A DNA stretch of 40,751 nucleotides from an uncultured Slackia sp. (GTDB taxonomy: Bacteria; Actinomycetota; Coriobacteriia; Coriobacteriales; Eggerthellaceae), in contig NZ_CALUMA010000117.1 of NCBI RefSeq assembly GCF_944321625.1, positions 70,311-111,061 on the forward strand, in the 5' to 3' direction. The notes below the pieces were generated by a model, which did no database searches, was not told the origin of the DNA, and saw only the letters and a list, made by a program, of their open reading frames with translations. Made by a program: the position numbers and the translations under genes. Below are positions 17,331 through 25,542 of the stretch, in pieces (the stretch's first letter is position 1; each line of letters opens with the position of its first letter).

Positions 17331-18707
17331 CTATTCTTCCTCACGACCAGACTCATGCATTTTTTCAAGGAGACGCTGGAGATCCTCTTCGTCCTTGAAC
17401 TCAATCTCAATCTTATTCTTGCCGTTAGCGCTGCGAATACGAACCTTGGTGCCAAGCTCCGCTGCAAGCGATTTTGCCGTGGTCTTATACAGCTTGGGCA
17501 CAGGAGGACGAGGAGGCTGCGATGCCGCCTTTGCTCTTCCGGCAAAAAGACGGGCAATAGATTCAGCCTCACGGACCGAAAGCTTTTCCCTCTTGAGCTT
17601 ATCGGTCAGCTTTTGACGTCCTTCCTCAGTGGGGATAGACAGAATCGCTCGCGCATGACCAGCAGTAATGCGCTCCTCATACAGCAATTGCTGCGCTTCC
17701 TCGGGCAAATCAAGCAGACGAAGGGCATTGGCGATAGTGGATCGACCCTTAGAGACAGCTGCCGCAACCTCAGACTGCGTCCTGCCGCCGCGCTCCATCA
17801 TCCTCTTGTAGCCATACGCTTCTTCAATGGGATTGAGGTCGCTGCGCTGGAGGTTTTCAATCAAAGCCAGCTCAAGCACCTTCATATCGTCCGCTTCAAT
17901 AACGCGAACGGGAACCGTCTTCATGCCAGCCAGATTACACGCCTGCCATCTACGCTCACCAGCGATGATTTCATAGGTATCATTAACCTTGCGAACGACA
18001 ATAGGCTGCAGAAGGCCGTCCTTCTGAATAGAGGACGACAACTCTTCGAGCTCTTCCTTATTGAAATGCATGCGAGGCTGATTGGGATTAGGCTTCACCT
18101 GGTCGATAGCGACCTCGATGGTCATGGGTTCGCCCTCGATGCTCTCAACAGCATTGGCGGCAGCATTCGTAGCTGCACGCGACGCTGAAGAAGCAGGGGT
18201 GACTGTAGTCACAGAAGCAGCCTTCGTAGAAGCGGTTGCAGGAGTCGTTTTTACTGCAGGAGTCGTTTTTACTGCAGCAGGCGACTGGGCCGAAGCAGGA
18301 CGCGGTGCCGAAGATGCCCCAGGAACGCGCTCGACGACGCCCATGATGGTAACGCCATCGTTTTCTTCGATGAGTTCCTTCTTTGCAACCACATCTTTGA
18401 CGGCAATCGTCGGCTTCACCGTTTCTTGCGTCGTCTTAACGGAGGAAGATTCCTTCTTTTCGCCGTTAAGAACAGCGCGATCCTCTTGAGGAAGGTCCTC
18501 TTCACGAATCACCTCTCGGTCCGCCGTGCGGGCGGGCGTGATTCTTTTTTCAACCGGATCAATATTCGGGGATTGCGTCGGAGCAGGCGTCGCAGGCTGT
18601 TCTTTCTGGGCGGGGGCAGCGGGACGAGCGGGCTCCATTGCCGCTTCGTATCCACCTAAGAGAGAGTCAAGGCCACGACCAAGTCCACCTTTGGTGTTTT
18701 TAGCCAC
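17331..18707 (-). CDS. parB: Chromosome partitioning protein ParB
   Basis: 458 residues, longer than the usual roughly 300. The N-terminal GLGRGLDSLL is the conserved ParB motif that stimulates ParA. A low-complexity Ala/Pro/Thr/Lys linker (about 25-190) follows. The ParB/CTPase core (about 195-295) has GERRWQA (250-256) and ENLQRSDLNPIEEA, followed by the helix-turn-helix (TQSEVAAAVSKGRSTIANALR, in two parts at about 310-330) and a C-terminal dimerisation end. It binds parS sites, spreads as a CTP clamp and loads SMC. The start overlaps the parA stop by 8 bases. Confidence 0.95.
   Translation of the reverse strand: MAKNTKGGLGRGLDSLLGGYEAAMEPARPAAPAQKEQPATPAPTQSPNIDPVEKRITPARTADREVIREEDLPQEDRAVLNGEKKESSSVKTTQETVKPTIAVKDVVAKKELIEENDGVTIMGVVERVPGASSAPRPASAQSPAAVKTTPAVKTTPATASTKAASVTTVTPASSASRAATNAAANAVESIEGEPMTIEVAIDQVKPNPNQPRMHFNKEELEELSSSIQKDGLLQPIVVRKVNDTYEIIAGERRWQACNLAGMKTVPVRVIEADDMKVLELALIENLQRSDLNPIEEAYGYKRMMERGGRTQSEVAAAVSKGRSTIANALRLLDLPEEAQQLLYEERITAGHARAILSIPTEEGRQKLTDKLKREKLSVREAESIARLFAGRAKAASQPPRPPVPKLYKTTAKSLAAELGTKVRIRSANGKNKIEIEFKDEEDLQRLLEKMHESGREEE
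18240..18275. repeat. Perfect 18-bp tandem repeat within parB
   Basis: An 18-bp unit beginning AGGAGTCGTTTTTACTGC occurs twice in tandem and encodes a repeated AVKTTP in the linker. It adds six residues without changing frame. Confidence 0.9.
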
Positions 18708-19761
18708 GAGATATCACTTCCTTTGCAAGAGCGCGATACGCTTCCGCGCCTTTGCCACTGGGATCGTACTGGGTAATGGGCTGACCGAAACTCGGCGCCT
18801 CGGAAATCTTAACCGAACGAGGAATCACAACATCGAACACACGCTTCGCGAAGAAGTTGCGCACTTCGCTCGCCACCTGTTTGGACAGCGTCGTGCGGCC
18901 ATCGTACATCGTCAGCAGCACACCAAAGATATCGAGGCTCGGATTCAGATGGGTCTTCACGCGCTTCATCGAATCGAGCAGCTTGGTCACACCTTCCAAA
19001 GCATAGAACTCACATTGGATGGGAATGAGGAGCTTATCGGCGGCAACCAAAGCATTAATCGTCAGCAGGCCAAGGGACGGAGGGCAGTCAATGAACACAT
19101 AGTCATAGCGACCACGCACGGCGCCAACCGCTTCCTTCAAGCGATTCTCGCGCGCCATTTCCGCCACGAGCTCGACTTCGGCGCCAGCAAGATTGATGGT
19201 GGCGGGCGCAACATCCAAGCCTTCGCAAACATCGGGGATAATCACGTCCGTCAGAGCTGCTTCACCAAGGAGGACGTCGTAGATGCATTGATCGAGGCGG
19301 TTTTTCTCGATGCCGAGACCACTCGACGTATTGCCCTGGGGGTCGAGGTCGATAAGGAGAACCTGCTTGCCCAGCTCGCCGAGAGCAGCTCCAAGGTCGA
19401 TTGCCGTCGTGGATTTTCCAACGCCGCCCTTCTGATTAAGGATAGCGATGACCTTGGTGGCGCCGACGACGTGCTTAACGGGCTTTTTATCGGCGTAGGA
19501 TTTAATCGGCGTAGCGATATACATATCCGCAGCGGACTTTGCAACCTGCTCCTCGGAGGAAGATGTTTCACGTGAAACAACCTCTTCGGATTCCGCCGAA
19601 GTCATGTTTACAGTCTCAGGAACCTCAGTGGCTTCAACAGGAGCACCCTCAATAACAGGCTCCTCGTTGGTTTCAACCTGAGAAGATGCATGATTGTCTT
19701 CCACAACGGGTTCTTCATGGAAGCGATTTGTCTGACGCTTGAAGCTATCGAATAAGCCCAC
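18700..19761 (-). CDS. parA: Chromosome partitioning ATPase ParA (Soj)
   Basis: 353 residues from GTG 19761. This start is chosen because GAGGAGG lies 7 bases upstream and gives MGLFDSFKRQ; an in-frame ATG at 19806 has no such site. The deviant Walker A KGGVGKST (about 111-118) and DLDPQGNTSSGLG mark the ParA/Soj family. The ATPase core is preceded by about 100 residues of acidic, poorly conserved extension. A perfect parS lies inside the gene and encodes VSRET in that extension (62-66). With ParB and parS it should segregate the newly replicated origins. Confidence 0.95.
   Translation of the reverse strand: MGLFDSFKRQTNRFHEEPVVEDNHASSQVETNEEPVIEGAPVEATEVPETVNMTSAESEEVVSRETSSSEEQVAKSAADMYIATPIKSYADKKPVKHVVGATKVIAILNQKGGVGKSTTAIDLGAALGELGKQVLLIDLDPQGNTSSGLGIEKNRLDQCIYDVLLGEAALTDVIIPDVCEGLDVAPATINLAGAEVELVAEMARENRLKEAVGAVRGRYDYVFIDCPPSLGLLTINALVAADKLLIPIQCEFYALEGVTKLLDSMKRVKTHLNPSLDIFGVLLTMYDGRTTLSKQVASEVRNFFAKRVFDVVIPRSVKISEAPSFGQPITQYDPSGKGAEAYRALAKEVISRG
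19564..19579. promoter_or_regulatory. parS site inside parA
   Basis: Exact TGTTTCACGTGAAACA, the ParB-binding sequence, within the ParA N-terminal extension. Confidence 0.95.
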
Positions 19762-19844
19762 AAAATCCTCCTCTGCTGCGAATGTACTGTTATATAGAAG
19801 GTGCACCGGGCAGGCTACACTCTATAACCAAAGTCAGAACGAGA

Positions 19845-19860
19845 TGTTTCACGTGAAACA
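19845..19860. promoter_or_regulatory. parS site upstream of parA
   Basis: Exact TGTTTCACGTGAAACA, extended to a 20-bp palindrome (19843-19862). It lies 84 bases upstream of the parA start, so ParB bound here could also repress the operon. Confidence 0.95.
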
Positions 19861-20311
19861 TCGATAAGAAAACTGACGGAAGCGTCGGATTCGATATTAT
19901 ACCCCGTTGTCAGCGAATACCACCCTGCGCTGCAACGCTTCATTATTTTCTTTCTTATCTTGACCCGGAAGTAGGTGCTTGAATAAGCCGCCTGTCCTAT
20001 TGGTCAGCACCACGCCAATGGCGTCAAGACGGAACCAGTGTCAGGATGGCGCATCTTTTCGCTATCTTCCTCACATACGAATGGAATCCCTTACATATAT
20101 ATAAGTAGGGGATTGGTAAAAGAGATTCCCGGGTAATCCCATCGAGATTGCCCTTTGCCTTTTGCCTTTTACCCTTGACCCTTGAACCCTTGACCCTGTT
20201 TTACCCACAGCATGGTACTTAAGGAGCGCTTGCAGTGGACCCCCTTGGATTGGATCCCTATGAATTCGATCCTCTTGGATTGCTGGTCATGACAGCAACG
20301 GCATCTCTCTT

Positions 20312-20350
20312 TTTTGACAAAAGTTCTTGGTTCGAGAACTTTTGTCAAAA
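20312..20350. repeat. 16-bp perfect inverted repeat
   Basis: TTTTGACAAAAGTTCT (20312-20327) and its exact reverse complement (20335-20350) flank a 7-base loop. The arms contain TTGACAAAAG. There is no flanking gene end it could obviously terminate. Confidence 0.85.
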
Positions 20351-20505
20351 GCTGACGCAGTAGCAACCGAATGAACGCGTGAAACCTTCTACCGGGATGC
20401 AATTTGACGCATCGCGGCGGAACACATCAAGAAGGATTGGCTGATTCCTTCTAGTTAATCGACTGATTGATTGACCTGACGAGTGGTGGCGCCCATTGAT
20501 TAGTC

Positions 20506-20643
20506 GATTGATTGATTGATTGATTGGTTGGTTGGTTTGTTGGTTTGTTGGTTTGTTGGTTTGTTGGTTTGTTGGTTTGTTGGTTGGTTTGTTGGTTTGT
20601 TGGTTTGTTGGTTGGTTTGTTGGTTTGTTGGTTGGTTTGCTGG
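20506..20643. repeat. Tetranucleotide G/T-rich tandem repeat, about 34 units
   Basis: It begins with ATTG units and passes into alternating GTTG/GTTT, with an 8-bp period over most of its length. Similar decayed GGTTG tracts continue to about 20800. On the minus strand it can be read as Asn-Gln-Thr-Lys-Pro repeats, but no start or ribosome site supports translation. Confidence 0.9.
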
Positions 20644-20917
20644 CTGCTGTCTGGTTAGGCGGTTGTTGCTACCTAATCGGTTCGTTATTGCTTGATGGAC
20701 TGGAAAACGACGCCTATTCATTCATTGATGCTGCGTTGTTAGTTTGCTATCGACTGGTTGGTTGATTTGTCGGTTGTTGTTGCCCGATTAGGTCGTTGTT
20801 AGACGAATAAATGAATGGATAGTCAATAAATCATCGGATCAGTTGGACAACTGGATAACATGCTGGTTTCTTAATCGGCCGATTGATTAGCCGCTCAAAG
20901 AAAGGTGAGGCCTGTTC

Positions 20918-20977
20918 TGATTTTGATTTTGATTTTGATTTTGACTCCGATTCTGATCCTGATCCGGATTGCGATTC
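20918..20977. repeat. Hexamer tandem repeat, ten units
   Basis: Four exact TGATTT units followed by six diverged NGAYNN units hold a strict 6-bp period for 60 bases. The plus frame would read Asp-Phe/Asp-Ser/Asp-Pro dipeptides, but an upstream stop and lack of a start argue against a gene. Confidence 0.85.
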
Positions 20978-21135
20978 CAGCTTCTGACATCTGACGTCTG
21001 AAAGAGAGATCAGGTATTAGATAGGTGGATAGATATCTCTCAGTTGCGGCTCACCTCTTGATTACCAAAACGGATACGCATGAACTGCCCCTATCAAGAA
21101 ACCGCGTATCCACTAAGCCGACCGCTGGGTCAAAC

Positions 21136-21171
21136 AAAAGGCTGATGTTTCACGTGAAACATCAGCCTTTT
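21136..21171. promoter_or_regulatory. parS site embedded in a 36-bp perfect palindrome that doubles as a terminator-like hairpin
   Basis: The parS core is 21146-21161. It is extended on both sides to AAAAGGCTGATG...CATCAGCCTTTT, all perfectly complementary. RNA from either strand would form a hairpin ending in U residues; on the minus strand the run continues TTTTGTTT. It may terminate the rsmG transcript. Confidence 0.9.
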
Positions 21172-21313
21172 ATGTCATATTGCTCACATCGGAGATTCAC
21201 CTGGCGATACGCTGAGCGCGATGCTTACAGAAGTCTCACCCATGCGATTGATGTTGTTCTTTCTCTATCGACCTATCTTCCGCCATTCGTACACCCTCTT
21301 TGCTCATTACCTA

Positions 21314-21329
21314 TGTTTCACGTGAAACA
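21314..21329. promoter_or_regulatory. parS site near rsmG
   Basis: Exact TGTTTCACGTGAAACA, about 180 bases past the rsmG stop. Confidence 0.95.
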
Positions 21330-21505
21330 CTACGGCAGCTGAGAAGGGTGTGGCAATGATACAGGAGAAAGAAGCAGCTTCACCACATCAACAGTGACTT
21401 CGGACTTGACGCAAGGAGCGTTTCATCACAGCGGGACCTCTCCCGCAACGAATACGCCATCCTTACTGATTTTGAAACAGGAGTCGTATCAGACACGAAT
21501 CCAAA

Positions 21506-22222
21506 CTATTTCTGAGGTCGCACGAGAGGAGACTTCTGAGCAAGGCCCACGCGGCGAGGGAGGCGCACATGCGGTTTATCGATCTTCTCGTACACGATGA
21601 TGCACCGCTGCGACCCGTCGCTCAATTCGAATGAATCGTGCGCGATCTTTTTCATGCTAAGCAGACCCTCAATATCGGAAGCCATCGACAGCTCTTCTTC
21701 AGAAGGCTGCGCTTTATAGCACACCAGCCTGCCGTGCTTGCGAAGAAGAGGGCAAGCGAGCTCCATCAACGAAGGCAGCGAACTCAACGCACGCGCAGTC
21801 AGGATCGAGAACGCTCCCTTTTTCTCAAGAGCAAGATCCTCAATGCGACCATCGTATCCCGTGATTTGCTCTTGTAGCCCCAGATCGGACGCAACCCCCT
21901 CGAGCGCCCGCACCTTTTTCTTAACAGAATCAACGAGCATGGTCTGCCTGCCCGTCATGATGCAAAGAGGGATGCCGGGGAAACCGCCGCCGGTACCAAG
22001 GTCGCCATACAGTCCTTGAGGCGCATCATTCACATAAGGGAGACCCGTAAGGCTGTCCTCAAGATGAAGCACCATCCCCTCCTCTTCGGAGGTAATGCGC
22101 GTGAGGTTCATGACCTTATTAACTTCCATGATTGCATGGAGATCTTTCAGAAGGAGTTCCTCCTGCGTGTCGGAAACCTCAATACCGTATCGAGTTTTCA
22201 TCAATTCAGAGAATGCAGTCAT
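21506..22222 (-). CDS. rsmG: 16S rRNA (guanine-N7) methyltransferase G
   Basis: 238 residues, Rossmann-type SAM methyltransferase that modifies G527 of 16S rRNA. The SAM loop DLGTGGGFPGIPL and the preceding NLTRI and HLEDSL motifs are typical. The C-terminus (PRRVGLAQKSPL) resembles the family's basic RKVG.P...P end. ATG 22222 has a GAGGCACGT-like upstream sequence. It is the last gene of the leftward rpmH group, though a terminator separates it from jag, so it may have its own promoter. Confidence 0.93.
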   Translation of the reverse strand: MTAFSELMKTRYGIEVSDTQEELLLKDLHAIMEVNKVMNLTRITSEEEGMVLHLEDSLTGLPYVNDAPQGLYGDLGTGGGFPGIPLCIMTGRQTMLVDSVKKKVRALEGVASDLGLQEQITGYDGRIEDLALEKKGAFSILTARALSSLPSLMELACPLLRKHGRLVCYKAQPSEEELSMASDIEGLLSMKKIAHDSFELSDGSQRCIIVYEKIDKPHVRLPRRVGLAQKSPLVRPQK

Positions 22223-22285
22223 ACGTGCCTCTTTGTGGTTGTGGCCATATCTCCCGGCTTGCGTGCATCAGGGTACCATGCGGGA

Positions 22286-22318
22286 TAAAAAAGAGGGAGC
22301 AGAAGTAAACCTGCTCCC
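22286..22318 (-). terminator. Terminator after jag
   Basis: On the minus strand GGGAGCAG pairs with CTGCTCCC around 8 bases and is followed by TCTTTTTTA. It lies between jag and rsmG. Confidence 0.85.
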
Positions 22319-22386
22319 TTAAAGAAATACTATGTCAGACGCAATAACGAACGCTTCAAGATAAGCACTCGTAGCGCTTCCTGCCG

Positions 22387-22947
22387 TTAGCGGCGAGGAA
22401 TCACCACGACGTGGCGAGCGCTGCCCTCGCCCTCGGATGCGGTTTCCACATCGGGGTCATTGCGAAGCGCAAGATGAACGATGCGGCGCTCGTACGGCGT
22501 CATGGGACGCAGCTTAATGCTACGCTGCTGATTGACGGCGCGGTTCGCAGCAGACTGAGCGATGCTCTCAAGCTTCTGACGCTGACGGTTCTTATACCCC
22601 TCAACGTCCACGACCACGGGGTAACGGAATCCAAGCGTGCGCGTGGTGATGGCGGAAATGATGAACTGGAGCGCATCGAGCGTCTTGCCGTGACGACCGA
22701 TGAGGATGGCGAGATTGTCGCCCGTGATATCCAGAATCAGCTCGCCTTCGTCGCCTTCGTACTCGTCGATGGTGACTTCGCCCACATCGAAGTGCTTCAG
22801 AATACCCTGGAGCGCATCGATGGCAGTATCGGCAACCTTGTCCAGCTCTTCCTCAGTAAGTTCGATGGTCTCGGTGTGGGGAGCATCGCCGCGAGGCGCT
22901 TCCTCCTGGACTTCAGGCTCTTCGGTCATGATCTCTTCTTCAGCCAT
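22387..22947 (-). CDS. jag: Jag/KhpB RNA-binding protein (KH and R3H domains)
   Basis: 186 residues from ATG 22947, chosen for the AAGGAAGAG site before it. An acidic leader (1-45) precedes a KH domain with the GxxG loop IGRHGKTLDALQ and an R3H domain with TPYERRIVHLALR. The N-terminal Jag domain of Firmicutes KhpB is missing or very short. KhpB binds RNA, usually together with KhpA, and affects cell division and envelope synthesis. It sits 140 bases downstream of yidC, as in many Gram-positives. Confidence 0.92.
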   Translation of the reverse strand: MAEEEIMTEEPEVQEEAPRGDAPHTETIELTEEELDKVADTAIDALQGILKHFDVGEVTIDEYEGDEGELILDITGDNLAILIGRHGKTLDALQFIISAITTRTLGFRYPVVVDVEGYKNRQRQKLESIAQSAANRAVNQQRSIKLRPMTPYERRIVHLALRNDPDVETASEGEGSARHVVVIPRR

Positions 22948-23087
22948 GACTCTTCCTTTCTCCCAACGCCCTATCAACAGACAGGGCGCGCGTCATAATC
23001 AATGTATCCCAGCAAACGTATCGCTGGGCGGCCTCGTCTGCGCCGAAACGCCTTGGAGGCCATTTTGCCCGTTCAGGCGAAAGATGA

Positions 23088-23858
23088 TTAACGCTTCTTG
23101 GTGGGACGCTTTTTCTTCACGCGGCGCTCGACATCCACCTGCACAGGCTTGACCTCGATGGTCTCGGCCTCTTTGACGGCCTCTTCCTTACGAAGGATGC
23201 CCATGGTGATCTGCTGCTGGGCGATACCGATGATGGAGGATGCACCCCAGAACAGAAGAACGCCAGCGGGCGAACCCCAGGAAATCCAGAGCATCATGAG
23301 GGTCATGATCGCGCCCATGATAAGCATCTGGTTGCGCTGCTGGGAATCGCTCTTGAGGTTCTGTAGAATCATGGGCAGGAACGTCGCGAAAGCGAAGATC
23401 AGCATCAGCACCAGATACGGGAAGAATGCGCCAAAGCCCTGCGCCCACATGTCGGCCGGAGTCTTGGTGAGATCAGACACCAGACCGTAGAACGTGTACT
23501 GAATATCAGGGTGCGACGCGCCGATCTCACGCAGCGTCTGGAACATTGCGATGAAGATAGGCATCTGGAGAAACATGGGCAAGCAGCCGGCCAAGGGGTT
23601 GAACTTGGTCTCAGCGTAGAGCTTCTGCATCTCCTCGTTCTGACGCATGGGGTCGTTCGCATACTTCGTCTGAATTTCCTTCATCAGAGGCTGAACCTTC
23701 TGCATCTGGAAACTCGACTTAATCTGCTTGTGCATGATGGGCGCCACGATCAAGCGGAAAATGATCGTGATAATGATAATCGCGAGGCCCCAGTCGCCCA
23801 CGATGCCCTGGAAGAACTGGATGCAGTTAAATATCCAGTCTTTGATTGCTTCCCACAT
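23088..23858 (-). CDS. yidC: YidC/Oxa1 membrane protein insertase
   Basis: 256 residues from ATG 23858 (MWEAIKDW), with AGAGGAAAG upstream; the longer frame to 23903 lacks a ribosome site. Five hydrophobic segments fit the Oxa1 core, with the groove arginine at Arg 35 in IIFRLIVAP and the cytoplasmic coiled coil with MQKVQPLMKEIQ. The tail is strongly basic (RRVKKKRPTKKR), as in ribosome-binding YidC. It lacks a lipoprotein signal, unlike Bacillus SpoIIIJ. It inserts membrane proteins alone or with SecYEG. Confidence 0.94.
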   Translation of the reverse strand: MWEAIKDWIFNCIQFFQGIVGDWGLAIIIITIIFRLIVAPIMHKQIKSSFQMQKVQPLMKEIQTKYANDPMRQNEEMQKLYAETKFNPLAGCLPMFLQMPIFIAMFQTLREIGASHPDIQYTFYGLVSDLTKTPADMWAQGFGAFFPYLVLMLIFAFATFLPMILQNLKSDSQQRNQMLIMGAIMTLMMLWISWGSPAGVLLFWGASSIIGIAQQQITMGILRKEEAVKEAETIEVKPVQVDVERRVKKKRPTKKR

Positions 23859-23963
23859 AGACTTTCCTCTCTTGTAGGGAACCACCAACCGCGTATGCGG
23901 CATATTCCGGAATTTTCAACGCTCCCAAAGAAGCTTGGGCACCTGGATGGTTAAACGGCGCCG

Positions 23964-24212
23964 CTATTTCTTGGGAACAGGGTCGTATCCGCCCTTGCGA
24001 AACGGGTGGCATCGCCCGATACGTCGCAAGGTAAGCCAACCTCCCTTTATGAACCCGAATCGCTGGATGGCAATGAGCCCGTATTCGGAACATGTAGGGA
24101 TATACCTGCATGAAGGAGGAAACATCGGAGAGATGGAACGCCTGTAGAATCTGATGACCGCCAAAGCGGCCCGCGCGGGAAGCCCCCGCAGCGCAGAACC
24201 TACCGATTCCAT
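23964..24212 (-). CDS. yidD: Membrane protein insertion efficiency factor YidD
   Basis: 82 residues from ATG 24212, chosen because GAGGG lies 8 bases before it; an in-frame TTG at 24227 gives five more residues. The core [28 protein letters not shown] and GYDPVP is characteristic. It is thought to assist YidC-dependent insertion from the inner face of the membrane. It sits between rnpA and yidC, as in most bacteria. Confidence 0.94.
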   Translation of the reverse strand: MESVGSALRGLPARAALAVIRFYRRSISPMFPPSCRYIPTCSEYGLIAIQRFGFIKGGWLTLRRIGRCHPFRKGGYDPVPKK

Positions 24213-24246
24213 TCGCACATCCCTCAATTCGCCCCCGCCCGGAGCA

Positions 24247-24603
24247 TTATCGCGAAGCGGGATTGACGATGTTCGCCTTTATCAGTGCCTTCTCGCAGGC
24301 GGATCGTACTTTGCCATACGAGGCCTTCATGATGGGGGAGCGAGCCATGAAGGCTATATCGTACCCCTCCCACGGGCCTCCAAGATCGCATACGATGGCG
24401 CGCATGCGTCTCTTAGCGCTGTTGCGCCACACCGCACATCCGAGCTTTTTTCCCGCAATAAAAGCAACACGACCATGATTGCGGTCATGGTCGTGTCGAT
24501 CGCTCCGCTTCATGGCTAGCACAGTAACAAACGGAGTACTGATTCTTTTGCCCTGCGAGAAAAGCAGCGATATATCGGCGCTCGACTTAATGGTCGATTT
24601 CAC
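24247..24603 (-). CDS. rnpA: Ribonuclease P protein component
   Basis: 118 residues. It binds the RNase P RNA and pre-tRNA 5' leaders. The RNR signature appears as [14 protein letters not shown], preceded by the F..P....L..S pattern of the family ([16 protein letters not shown]). It starts 15 bases after the rpmH stop and is surely co-transcribed with it. Confidence 0.94.
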   Translation of the reverse strand: MKSTIKSSADISLLFSQGKRISTPFVTVLAMKRSDRHDHDRNHGRVAFIAGKKLGCAVWRNSAKRRMRAIVCDLGGPWEGYDIAFMARSPIMKASYGKVRSACEKALIKANIVNPASR

Positions 24604-24618
24604 ACCGACACCTCGGCT

Positions 24619-24753
24619 TTACACGCAAAGACGCTTGCGGCCCTTAGCGCGACGAGCGGCGAGGACGGCACGACCACCCTTGGTAGCCATGCGGGCACGG
24701 AAGCCATGGGTCTTGGCGCGCTTGCGCTTATTGGGCTGATAGGTGCGCTTCAT
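24619..24753 (-). CDS. rpmH: 50S ribosomal protein L34
   Basis: 44 residues: [18 protein letters not shown] followed by a basic helix and GRKRLCV. It is a textbook L34 in length and sequence. AAGGGAGAAG precedes ATG 24753. It is first in the leftward operon rpmH-rnpA-yidD-yidC-jag. Confidence 0.97.
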   Translation of the reverse strand: MKRTYQPNKRKRAKTHGFRARMATKGGRAVLAARRAKGRKRLCV

Positions 24754-24806
24754 ATCTTCTCCCTTTCACGGTCTGACAAAATCATCCTAAAGTGAATAGC
24801 CGCATA

Positions 24807-24834
24807 AGTATACCCCAATGCAAAGTGATGTAAA
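24807..24834 (-). promoter_or_regulatory. Promoter of the rpmH operon
   Basis: On the minus strand, TTTACA (24834-24829) and TATACT (24812-24807) with a 16-bp spacer lie about 55 bases upstream of rpmH. Confidence 0.75.
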
Positions 24835-25542
24835 GAACTATTTTTACGTTGTGAAGAGGCTCTGAAGTGCTGAAACATTGGCAATCGACCCTAAAATCGG
24901 GGTCCTGACGGCAAGAGATAGTTTATTCTCACATAAGAACAATAGATGTTGAAAACTTGCCCCATTTCAATCTCCATAGAACCGCAACATGGTTGAAAAA
25001 TCGGCTCTTCCATGCGATTTAGAACTAAAGCGGGGTTATTCAGAGGCTCCACCCGGTTGAGATTGTGGAAAAAGAGGAAAACCCAGTATGTACGCGTGTT
25101 TTTCGGTGGAAAAACTTCCGGAAAACGTTTTTCAGGCTGGAATTTCCTTTGGAAAATAAGGGAATCAAAAAGGCTGGTCAATCTTATAAATAGCTTTTGA
25201 CCTGGTGTTTTCCTATTGCTTCATGTTTTTCCGTCCGAATATCCGGCAACATGGATCCAAATGCGGGAAAAGCGTACAAACCCTCGTTTTTTCGCTTTTG
25301 TTTTCCAGTTTTTCCTATATGTCAACCCAGATTTTCAAGTTTTCCGCTTTTTCTTTCCGGTGTTTCCGCTGTTTTCCACATTCCTTGAATAAAAAGTGGA
25401 AAACTCGGAAAACACGCGGTGGATTGCTATGAAATTTTCCACGTTTGGTTGAAAAGTTCTTGGAAAAGTCGCGCTGCACCTATAGAATTGAGGAATCCAT
25501 TCGGGAAAAGATTTTTTCCTTTTTCCGGCAGAAAAAACCATA
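24835..25542. other. Left part of the replication origin: DnaA-box-like cluster
   Basis: AT-rich non-coding DNA between rpmH and the HATPase gene. It carries five 9-mers of the TTTTCCAC[ACGT] type: 25064-25072 (minus), 25105-25113 (minus), 25372-25380 (plus, TTTTCCACA), 25395-25403 (minus) and 25435-25443 (plus). Many weaker TTTTCC/GGAAAA words are mixed in. The consensus TTATCCACA is absent, so this lineage seems to use T at the third position. The flanking genes diverge here. Confidence 0.8.

Larger units (their letters stand above)
19762..21505. other. 1.7-kb gene-free centromere-like region between parA and rsmG
   Basis: No ORF here has a credible start, ribosome site or family. It contains three perfect parS sites, several simple-sequence repeats, a 39-bp inverted repeat, an AATCCCTTAC/GTAGGGGATT hairpin with an all-AT loop (20085-20114), and short CCCTTGA tandem units (20171-20197). 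It must also hold the parA promoter; a TATAAC on the minus strand near 19790 is the only candidate -10 I see. Confidence 0.7.

Noticed and set aside
20169..20402. 77-residue minus-strand ORF between parA and rsmG
   Set aside because: It spans the inverted repeat and CCCTTGA tandems, has no recognisable domain and no supporting start.
20500..20721. Minus-strand ORF of Asn-Gln-Thr-Lys-Pro repeats
   Set aside because: It only translates the tetranucleotide repeat; there is no ribosome site and the frame depends on repeat number.
20901..20992. Plus frame with Asp-Phe, Asp-Ser, Asp-Pro dipeptides resembling an SD-repeat protein
   Set aside because: An in-frame stop lies at about 20856-20858, no start codon with a ribosome site follows, and it ends at once after the repeat; a hexamer microsatellite explains it.
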